Of a stretch of DNA of 64,000 nucleotides, positions 57,515 to 64,000 are shown one piece after another (position 1 is the first letter of the stretch; each line of letters begins with the position of its first letter). The position numbers were made by a program, and so were the translations under genes. Source of the DNA: an uncultured Dehalococcoidia bacterium. GTDB taxonomy: Bacteria > Chloroflexota > Dehalococcoidia > Lucifugimonadales > UBA3495. The notes below the pieces were generated by a model, which saw nothing but the letters and a program-made list of their open reading frames with translations, ran no database searches and was not told the DNA's origin. The DNA lies in contig OY282456.1 of assembly GCA_958296225.1 (NCBI GenBank), positions 3,472,001 through 3,536,000 on the forward strand, read 5' to 3'.

Positions 57515-60500
57515 ATGCCTCAGGAAGTCATCTACGTCAAGGGCGCGCGCGAGCATAACCTCAAGAACGTTGACGTAACCATCCCCCGCGACCAGCTGGT
57601 GGTGATTACCGGCGTCTCCGGCTCCGGCAAGAGCAGCCTGGCCTTTGACACCATCTATGCCGAGGGGCAGCGCCGCTACGTGGAGTCGCTGTCGGCCTAC
57701 GCGCGCCAGTTCCTGGGGCGGATGGACAAGCCCGACGTTGACTATATCGAGGGCCTGTCGCCGGCTATTTCCATTGACCAGAAGGGCGTTTCCCACAACC
57801 CGCGCTCCACCGTGGGCACCGTTACCGAGATTTACGACTACCTGCGCCTGCTGTTCGCGCGGGTGGGCAAGCCGCACTGCCCCAAGTGCGGCAACCCGGT
57901 GGCCCGGCAGACCGTGCAGCAGATTGTGGACGCCATCCTGGCCTTGCCCGAATCGTCCCGCATCACCCTGCTGGCGCCCAAAGTCCGCCGCAAGAAGGGC
58001 GAGCACCGCGAGGTTTTTGAGGCGGCCCGCCGGGGCGGGTTCGTCCGCGTCCGGGTCAACGGCGACGTGATGCTGGTGGAGGACACCGACACCCTGACCC
58101 TGGACAAGCAAAAGTGGCACTACATCGACATCGTTGTTGACCGCCTCATCATCCGCAGCGACACTGAACCCAGCCGCGTCACCGAATCGGTGGAGACTGC
58201 GCTGCGGGAGGGTGAAGGCGTCCTCACCGTGGGCCGCGAGGGTGCGGAGGACCAGGTATTCAGCGAGCAGTTCGCCTGCGTTGCGTGCGGCGTCAGCCTG
58301 CCCGAAATTGAGCCGCGCACCTTCAGTTTCAACAGCCCCCACGGAGCCTGCGCCACCTGCACGGGCCTCGGCTACCAGCTGGAGGTTGACCCGGGGCTGG
58401 TGATACAGAACCGGGGTTTGTCCCTGCTGGAGGGCGCCGTCGTCCCCTGGGCGCGTTCCGGCGCGGCCAACGCCTGGTACGCCAGCATGATGGAAGCCGT
58501 CGCCCGCGAGTTCGACTTTTCGCCCCACGCTCCCGTCCGCGAGCTGACCGACGACCAGATGAACGTCATCCTGTACGGCGCGGGCAAGCAGCAGGTATCG
58601 GTTCGCCACCGCACCGGGCGGGGCCGTACTTACAGCTGGAGTACTACCTACGAAGGCGTCATTCCCAACCTGCAACGCCGCTACCGCGACACCGAATCCG
58701 ACCACACCCGCAGCGAAATTGAGCGGTATATGGCCCAACGGGCCTGTCGCACCTGCGGCGGCGCGCGGCTGCGTCCCGAGGCGCTGGGCGTGCTGGTCTG
58801 CGGACGGAACATCATAGAAGTTACCGGCCTCACCATCGGACGGGGGCTGCAGTGGGTTCGCAGCATCAAGCCGGACGCCGGCCCGTCAACCAACGGACAC
58901 GGCAGCAACGGACACGGCAGCAATGGACACGCTCCGGCCACCGTCCTGGCGGATGACGACATATTTGGCGCTAACGGCAGCGGCAACGGAGCAACGCCGG
59001 CCAAAGGACGGGGGCGGCCGCGCAATAGCCGCAAGTCAGCCGCTCCGCCGGCGATGGCTGCCACCCTTACCGCCCGCGAAATGACCATCGCCGACCAGAT
59101 TCTCAAGGAGATTGAGGGACGGCTGCACTTTCTGGACGGCATCGGGCTGGACTACGTAACCATGAGCCGCACGGCGCGCACCCTTTCCGGCGGCGAGGCT
59201 CAGCGCGTGCGGCTGGCAACGCAGATTGGCAGCGGCCTGACCGGCGTGCTGTACGTGTGCGACGAACCTACCGTCGGCCTGCATCCCCACGACGACCACC
59301 GGCTGATTGGCACGCTGACCCGCCTGCGGGATATGGGCAACACCGTCATCGTGGTGGAGCACGACGACGCCATGATGCGCGCCGCCGACCACATCGTTGA
59401 CCTCGGCCCCGGCGCCGGCGAACACGGCGGCAAGATTGTCGCCACCGGCAACGTGGCCGAGGTGATGGCTAACGAAGCGTCCCTTACCGGCGCTTACCTC
59501 AGCGGACGCAAGCGCATTCCCGTTCCTGACGCGCGGCGGCCCGGCAACGGCAAGTCCATCATCGTTAAAGGAGCGCGGGAAAACAACCTGAATGGCATTG
59601 ACGTGGAGTTTCCGCTGGGGCTGCTGGGCTGCGTAACCGGCGTGTCGGGCAGCGGCAAAAGCACGCTGGTGTACGACATCCTGTATAAGCGACTGGCGCA
59701 GGCGGTGGCCCAGGGCCGCGACCGCCCCGGCGAACACGACGAAATCACCGGCATTGAGAACATTGACAAGGTGGTGAATATCGACCAGTCGCCCATCGGA
59801 CGCACGCCGCGCAGCAACCCGGCCACCTACACCGGCGCGTTCACGCCCATCCGGGAGCTGTTCGCCACGCTGCCCGAGGCCCGCATCCGGGGCTACAAAC
59901 CGGGCCGCTTCTCCTTCAACGTCAAGGGCGGCCGCTGCGAAGCCTGCCAGGGCGAGGGCTACATCCAGATTGAGATGCAGTTCCTGCCCGACGTTACGGT
60001 GCCTTGCGAAGTGTGCCAGGGCCGCCGCTACAACCGGGAGGCGCTGGAAGTAACCCTGCGCGACCAGTCCATCGCCGACGTGCTGGCGATGACGGTAGAG
60101 ACGGCGCTGGACTTTTTCTGGAACTACTCGCGCATCCGCAACCGGCTGGAAACGCTGCGGGACGTGGGCCTGGGCTACATCCGGCTGGGTCAGCCGGCCA
60201 CCACGCTGTCCGGGGGAGAGGCGCAGCGAGTGAAACTGGCTACCGAACTGTCCCGCCGGGCCACGGGCCGGACGCTGTACCTGCTGGACGAACCCACCAC
60301 CGGCCTGTCCTTTGAGGACTGCGCCGCCCTGCTGCGGGTGCTGCACCGCCTGGTGAACCAGGGCAATTCAGTGCTGCTCATTGAGCACAACCTGGACTTG
60401 ATCAAGAACTCGGACTGGATAATTGACCTGGGCCCCGGCGCCGGCGACAAAGGGGGCAGCCTGCTGGCCTACGGCACGCCGGAGACGCTGGCGCAGGTGG

Positions 60501-60577
60501 CGGAATCGCATACCGGGCGGTACTTGCGGGAGGTGTTGGGGATGGCGGCGGTTGCCATCGTCGCTGAAGTAGGCTAG
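57515..60577 (+). CDS. uvrA: UvrABC system protein A
   Basis: UvrA is the damage-sensing ATPase of nucleotide excision repair. The 1020-residue protein has two ABC-type ATPase halves (Walker [10 protein letters not shown] near residue 32 and GVSGSGKST near 713), signature SGGEAQRV in both halves and the zinc-finger Cys in CVACG...CATC and CEACQG...CEVC. It is about 80 residues longer than usual because of an Asn/Gly/His-rich insertion at about residues 455-520, with SNGHG repeats. ATG 57515 is after a weak aaaagg. Confidence 0.97.
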   Translation: MPQEVIYVKGAREHNLKNVDVTIPRDQLVVITGVSGSGKSSLAFDTIYAEGQRRYVESLSAYARQFLGRMDKPDVDYIEGLSPAISIDQKGVSHNPRSTVGTVTEIYDYLRLLFARVGKPHCPKCGNPVARQTVQQIVDAILALPESSRITLLAPKVRRKKGEHREVFEAARRGGFVRVRVNGDVMLVEDTDTLTLDKQKWHYIDIVVDRLIIRSDTEPSRVTESVETALREGEGVLTVGREGAEDQVFSEQFACVACGVSLPEIEPRTFSFNSPHGACATCTGLGYQLEVDPGLVIQNRGLSLLEGAVVPWARSGAANAWYASMMEAVAREFDFSPHAPVRELTDDQMNVILYGAGKQQVSVRHRTGRGRTYSWSTTYEGVIPNLQRRYRDTESDHTRSEIERYMAQRACRTCGGARLRPEALGVLVCGRNIIEVTGLTIGRGLQWVRSIKPDAGPSTNGHGSNGHGSNGHAPATVLADDDIFGANGSGNGATPAKGRGRPRNSRKSAAPPAMAATLTAREMTIADQILKEIEGRLHFLDGIGLDYVTMSRTARTLSGGEAQRVRLATQIGSGLTGVLYVCDEPTVGLHPHDDHRLIGTLTRLRDMGNTVIVVEHDDAMMRAADHIVDLGPGAGEHGGKIVATGNVAEVMANEASLTGAYLSGRKRIPVPDARRPGNGKSIIVKGARENNLNGIDVEFPLGLLGCVTGVSGSGKSTLVYDILYKRLAQAVAQGRDRPGEHDEITGIENIDKVVNIDQSPIGRTPRSNPATYTGAFTPIRELFATLPEARIRGYKPGRFSFNVKGGRCEACQGEGYIQIEMQFLPDVTVPCEVCQGRRYNREALEVTLRDQSIADVLAMTVETALDFFWNYSRIRNRLETLRDVGLGYIRLGQPATTLSGGEAQRVKLATELSRRATGRTLYLLDEPTTGLSFEDCAALLRVLHRLVNQGNSVLLIEHNLDLIKNSDWIIDLGPGAGDKGGSLLAYGTPETLAQVAESHTGRYLREVLGMAAVAIVAEVG
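58892..58933 (+). repeat. 15-base tandem repeat inside uvrA
   Basis: aacggacacggcagc is repeated twice in full (58892-58906, 58907-58921) and then partly (aatggacac). It encodes repeats of Asn-Gly-His-Gly-Ser in frame. Confidence 0.85.
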
Positions 60578-60609
60578 TCTAATTAGCCAAACCTGACGGG
60601 GAACGTTTT

Positions 60610-61725
60610 ATGCTGACGCCAGCGATTAATACGAAATTGCATCTTGACAGCCTGCTGGTCAGCGGGTTTCGCGGCATAGCGAACCTTGCAATACCCCGCT
60701 TGGGCCGCGTAACGCTGCTTGCCGGAAAGAACGGCGTCGGTAAAACGTCGGCGCTGAACGCCGTCCAAATTTATGCCGCCCGGAGCAGTTACGGCGTTCT
60801 TGCTACGCTGTTGCGTAACCATGGGGAGTTGCACCGCACTACCAACGCAGAAGGTGTTGAAACGCTGGCACCTGATTGGAATGGGTTATTCCATGGCCGT
60901 GATATGCGGGCAGAACCCGGCATAGTAATCGGTCAGTCTGGTATGAACCCTCATCTTACCATCAAGGCCGCTTTGGCCGAAGGCGTACAAATGAGTATGC
61001 TGTCGTCCTCTCGTTTTCATGAGGGCGATTTAACGGTACTTCGTGTTGATTTTGGAAATCAACGCCGGGAAATCCCCATAGCGTACCCTCTGGCTAACTT
61101 GCCGAACCGTAGCTTTCAAGCATGGCCGTCCGAACTAATACCTGAAATCAAGTGCGAGTCAATTGGGCCTGGGCTGCCGGGCAATTTGGCATTGGCACGA
61201 TTCTGGGACGAGGTGCTCCTTCGGGACAGTCAAGACCTTGCGATAGAGGCGCTTGCCTTGGTTCTTGATACCGGCGTGGAGTGGATTGCAGTGATTGGCG
61301 ATTCCGCACAACGTGGCGCCGACCGAGGACGTCGCGTCATAGTAAAAATCAAGGGGCAAGATTCGCCAGTCCCGTTGCAAAGCCTGGGGGATGGAGCTGC
61401 CCGTCTCTTTGGTGTTGCCTTGGCCCTTGCCAACAGCCGCGACGGTTTTCTGCTCATTGATGAAGCAGAAAACGGCATCCACCACTCAATACAGCAGGAT
61501 TTTTGGAATCTGGTCTTACTGACCGCGCAGCAATACAACGTTCAAGTTCTGGCGACGACCCACAGCTGGGACTGCGTGGTTGGATTTGCCAAAGCCATGC
61601 AGGATTTCAGTGATGCCGACGGGGTTTATATCCGCCTGGAAAAAGATAATGATGGAATGCGTGCCGTTGAATATCCAAATGAGAGTCTCATAGCCGCCGC
61701 ACAATACGGGATTGAGACAAGGTGA
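60610..61725 (+). CDS. AAA ATPase, partner of TOPRIM protein (second pair)
   Basis: The 371-residue protein is an SMC/OLD-type ATPase: Walker A AGKNGVGKTS at 38-47, signature-like SLGDGAARLFGVALAL, Walker B FLLIDEAENGIHHS and switch His in LATTHSWDC. It resembles AAA_15/AAA_21 ATPases. The gene is A/T-richer than uvrA before it. Its downstream partner starts 5 bases after its stop. This is the third SMC-like ATPase with a nuclease-like partner in the window. Confidence 0.85.
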   Translation: MLTPAINTKLHLDSLLVSGFRGIANLAIPRLGRVTLLAGKNGVGKTSALNAVQIYAARSSYGVLATLLRNHGELHRTTNAEGVETLAPDWNGLFHGRDMRAEPGIVIGQSGMNPHLTIKAALAEGVQMSMLSSSRFHEGDLTVLRVDFGNQRREIPIAYPLANLPNRSFQAWPSELIPEIKCESIGPGLPGNLALARFWDEVLLRDSQDLAIEALALVLDTGVEWIAVIGDSAQRGADRGRRVIVKIKGQDSPVPLQSLGDGAARLFGVALALANSRDGFLLIDEAENGIHHSIQQDFWNLVLLTAQQYNVQVLATTHSWDCVVGFAKAMQDFSDADGVYIRLEKDNDGMRAVEYPNESLIAAAQYGIETR

Positions 61726-61729
61726 TTCC

Positions 61730-62362
61730 ATGGCTCGCATTGAATCATCAGATTCCAGGAACGAAGCCAAGTTTCTTTTAGTTGAAGGGCCGAGCGACGA
61801 GCACGTCGTCCGGCATATCTGCAACCAACACCCGGAAATCCCGGATTTTTATATTCAGGACCGGGGCAACGTTAACGGAGTGCTGGCATCCATTGACCCC
61901 GAACTGCGTTCCCCCGGACGGGTAGCGCTAGGCATACTCGTAGATGCGGACGATGCGCCGCAATCTCGCTGGAAGGAAGTGGCAAGCCGGCTCCGCCGGG
62001 CCGGCATCCCACCAACGCCGGCACCCGATGTGGAAGGAACCGTTATTGACGGCGGCCGGCCTTGTGTTGGCATCTGGCTGATGCCGGACAATCGGGCTGC
62101 CGGCGAGGTTGAGGATTTCGTGTCGCAAATGATTCCGGACGGCGACCCGGTGTGGCCGTTAGCTCAGAATTATATCGACGGCATACCGGAAGCGGACAGA
62201 AAGTTTGCACTAGGCAAGACCTCACGCGCCCAGATTTATGCTTGGCTGGCCGCCCGGGCAGCACCCCGGATGATGGGCTCGGCGATCGGCACTCACGACT
62301 TGGAAACCGATGGCGAACTCTGCCAAAAATTCGTTGCTTGGCTTACGCGACTGTTCAAATAA
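61730..62362 (+). CDS. TOPRIM-type protein (DUF3226-like), partner of ATPase
   Basis: The 210-residue protein starts with LLVEGPSDEHVV (Glu19) and LGILVDADDAP (Asp72, Asp74), the E...DxD pattern of TOPRIM. It ends in a helix-rich tail. It resembles DUF3226, a TOPRIM-related family next to AAA ATPases. The start ATG 61730 is 4 bases after the previous stop. It may cut nucleic acid when its partner signals infection; this is inferred by analogy with PARIS and OLD systems. Confidence 0.75.
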   Translation: MARIESSDSRNEAKFLLVEGPSDEHVVRHICNQHPEIPDFYIQDRGNVNGVLASIDPELRSPGRVALGILVDADDAPQSRWKEVASRLRRAGIPPTPAPDVEGTVIDGGRPCVGIWLMPDNRAAGEVEDFVSQMIPDGDPVWPLAQNYIDGIPEADRKFALGKTSRAQIYAWLAARAAPRMMGSAIGTHDLETDGELCQKFVAWLTRLFK

Positions 62363-62417
62363 ATCCAACCACATATCGCAGCTGATTATTCGCTCTGCAC
62401 CACATTTTCGTTGCGCC

Positions 62418-63710
62418 TCAATCTCCTGTTCCCCCCTCCCCCCGCCCCGGCCGGTTTGCCGTCAGCATCAGCAGCGACACTACCGCCAGGTTGATACCGA
62501 AAGCCAGGAACGCGCCCTGGTAGCTGTCCACCCGGTCCACGGCAATGCCCGCCGCCGTGGGACCCAGGGCTTGGCCGCCAACTTGGGCCGCCAGTCCCCA
62601 GGCCCGTATTGCTCCCAGGTGCCGCCGGCCGAAGTAGTCGGCCCAGGTGAGGCGGCTGATGATGTGCAGGCCGCCGACGCCGAAGCCCAGGATGAACGCG
62701 CCGGTGACGCCTATCACGATATTGTCGGCGAAGGCGGTGGTTACGGCGCCGCCGCTGACCACCAACCCGGCGGCCATCATCACATACCGGGCGGCCACGC
62801 GCTGGGACAGGGCCGACCACAGGATGCTGGCCGGCACTTGCGAGATGGCAAAGGTGCTGGCCGTCCAAACCGCTATTGACGCCGGCAAACCCTGGTCCAC
62901 AAAGTGGGGAACCTGGTGCAGCGAAACGCCGGCCTGCACGATAAAACCGGCAAAAGCGAACAGCATCATCAGCCAGAAAGAGCGCGTCCTGATGGCCTGA
63001 CCCACGGTAAAGTTGATTTCGTCGTCGGCGCTTTGCGGGCGTCGCCCCGTGGCGGCCTGGCCCGTGGCCGCGCGGCCGCCGTCGGGTTCCAGGCCCAAAT
63101 CCTCCGGGCGCCGGGCCATCAGCACGATGGCCGGCATTACGCCCACCGCCACCGTCCAGATGCCCAGGGCATACCAGGCCGTTTCCCAGTTCCAGGCTCC
63201 GATAATGGCCTGGGCCACCAGCGGCATTGCGGCCAGGCCGGAACCCTGCGATATGTGGTTGAGGGCCAGGGCGAAAGGCCGCCGCCGGATGAACCAGTTG
63301 CTTACCGCCACCGACGTGCCCAGCTCCAGCGGGCTGGAGAACATCATCCGCCCCGGCACGTACACCAGATAGAACAGCCCAATCTGGCTGACCGCCCCCA
63401 GGCCGACGGCGCACAATCCGGCGATGCCCGACGACAGGCCCACCACCAGGCCGGAACCGTAGCGGTCCAGCACCGGCCCCACCAGCGGCGAGATGACCGC
63501 CGCCAGCGCCCCGCCCAGGCTCACCGCCCCCGCCACCTGGGTGCGCGTCCACCCGAACTGCTCCGACATCGGCACCACGAACACCGTCAGCACCGCCACC
63601 GACATCAGCGGACGGGACGAATAGGACGCTATCCCCGACAAGCCGAGGATGACCCACCCGTAGTAGAACGGAATGGCCCGGGCCGCGCGGGACTGAGCCG
63701 CGCGTATCAA
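62418..63710 (-). CDS. MFS transporter
   Basis: The 430-residue protein has 12 hydrophobic segments and MFS loops (DRYGSGLVVGLSSG between helices 2 and 3, a central Arg/Gly-rich loop near 205-235, then FVDQGLPASIAVWT). The closest layout is monocarboxylate/oxalate-formate type transporters, but substrate is unknown. It is convergent with the ATPase/TOPRIM pair and divergent from nadE. A frame-shifted ORF over the same stretch is a shadow. Confidence 0.9.
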   Translation of the reverse strand: MIRAAQSRAARAIPFYYGWVILGLSGIASYSSRPLMSVAVLTVFVVPMSEQFGWTRTQVAGAVSLGGALAAVISPLVGPVLDRYGSGLVVGLSSGIAGLCAVGLGAVSQIGLFYLVYVPGRMMFSSPLELGTSVAVSNWFIRRRPFALALNHISQGSGLAAMPLVAQAIIGAWNWETAWYALGIWTVAVGVMPAIVLMARRPEDLGLEPDGGRAATGQAATGRRPQSADDEINFTVGQAIRTRSFWLMMLFAFAGFIVQAGVSLHQVPHFVDQGLPASIAVWTASTFAISQVPASILWSALSQRVAARYVMMAAGLVVSGGAVTTAFADNIVIGVTGAFILGFGVGGLHIISRLTWADYFGRRHLGAIRAWGLAAQVGGQALGPTAAGIAVDRVDSYQGAFLAFGINLAVVSLLMLTANRPGRGEGGTGD

Positions 63711-63814
63711 CGACGGCTGGCGCGCCGGACGGCGCCGGCGGGACGCAACGGGCGGTGGGGTGACAAAGCGACGGAATGCACAGGCTGACGACGGTTCGCT
63801 GAGGGATGCCGCCG

Positions 63815-63820
63815 ATTATA
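63815..63820 (-). promoter_or_regulatory. TATAAT box for the MFS gene
   Basis: The minus strand reads ctgcTATAATcggcgg about 105 bases upstream of the MFS start. It is back to back with the nadE promoter. Confidence 0.45.
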
Positions 63821-63885
63821 GCAGGTAGGCCGGTTAATTCGCCCGGCCTGACCGGGGCGAATGATTATACGCCCCGCCGTTAGGT

Positions 63886-63891
63886 TATAAT
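63886..63891 (+). promoter_or_regulatory. TATAAT box for nadE
   Basis: ggttataatgtccccgctaa: a consensus TATAAT, 58 bases before the ATG at 63950. Confidence 0.5.
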
Positions 63892-63949
63892 GTCCCCGCT
63901 AACGCAAAAACCGTTCCCGGCCGCCATAACAGCCTGACCGAATCCTCTT

Positions 63950-64000
63950 ATGCAGCGCATCTTTCGCCTGGCCCTGGCCCAGTTCAACCCCACCGTCGGC
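63950..64000 (+). CDS. NAD+ synthetase (glutamine-dependent) or nitrilase-fold enzyme, 5' end
   Basis: Only the first 17 residues are in the window, MQRIFRLALAQFNPTVG. The pattern RLALAQFNPTVG is typical of the nitrilase-type glutaminase domain at the start of glutamine-dependent NAD+ synthetase. It fits that enzyme well, but other carbon-nitrogen hydrolases start in a similar way and the fragment is too short to decide. Confidence 0.65.
   Translation, partial: MQRIFRLALAQFNPTVG

Noticed and set aside
62386..63657. A second long minus-strand frame overlapping the MFS gene
   Set aside because: It is a Gly/Arg-rich frame shift of the real transporter, with no hydrophobic helices.
1..64000. 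tRNA, rRNA, riboswitch or T-box leaders, especially before serS and lysS
   Set aside because: No cloverleaf, rRNA signature or T-box sequence was recognised; spaces before these genes are only 4-12 bases within the operon.

Overview
This 64 kb window is GC-rich bacterial DNA, densely packed with genes and using GTG and TTG starts alongside ATG. There is no rRNA or tRNA gene I can recognise. Its mix of single-copy housekeeping genes, many Uma2-family genes, a class V aminotransferase, a P450 and large GT-C-type membrane proteins fits a member of the Chloroflexota, perhaps the Dehalococcoidia/SAR202 side. That placement is an inference from gene content; no rRNA or marker alignment was possible.

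Layout. 1-2 kb: end of a dienelactone hydrolase, then a gene-poor 1.4 kb with a decayed element between ~105 bp inverted repeats. 2-7.5 kb (minus): a compact run greA-lysS-three Uma2-family genes-serS. 7.7-12.2 kb: a Yip1-like membrane protein, a 5-formyl-THF cyclo-ligase-like protein, small unknowns, a TSUP exporter and an Ldh2-type dehydrogenase. 12.2-15.8 kb: an AAA ATPase/TOPRIM pair, peptide deformylase, and a HEPN protein with an unknown partner. 15.9-24.5 kb: cca, secD-secF, hicB-hicA, a zinc alcohol dehydrogenase, endonuclease IV, a small metallopeptidase, pgpA and ybeY. 24.6-31.2 kb: a 912-residue DUF11-repeat surface protein, a metal-dependent amidohydrolase and a cytochrome P450. 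31.3-37.2 kb (minus): argB and argJ, a PIN-like protein behind a DUF3696-type ATPase, a coiled-coil protein and an aminotransferase. 37.3-39.8 kb: four near-identical Uma2 genes in a 631-bp tandem array. 39.8-41 kb: a DUF1015 protein. 41.2-48.1 kb: three large GT-C-like membrane proteins sharing one C-terminal module. 48.2-57 kb (plus): MFS transporter, a zinc-ribbon/RuvC-fold pair, dnaX-ybaB-recR-recO, biotin carboxylase and biotin carrier. 57-64 kb: a PIN toxin-like pair, uvrA, a second ATPase/TOPRIM pair, an MFS transporter and the start of an NAD+ synthetase.

Most striking is the membrane-protein locus. The first and third genes are paralogous and carry poly-C tracts at the same codons: 12 C in the first, whose frame is open, and 10 C in the third, whose frame is broken but would be restored by 9 or 12 C. 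This looks like slipped-strand phase variation of a cell-surface glycosylation gene, with a third, differently built paralogue between the two copies. Three ATPase-plus-nuclease-like pairs (two TOPRIM, one PIN), a HicBA module, a HEPN pair, a PIN pair and seven Uma2 genes make the window rich in candidate defence or toxin-antitoxin modules.

Several genes have a clear TATAAT box; at two genes it lies so close to the start codon that the mRNA is probably leaderless. All calls come from reading the sequence; no database search was run.
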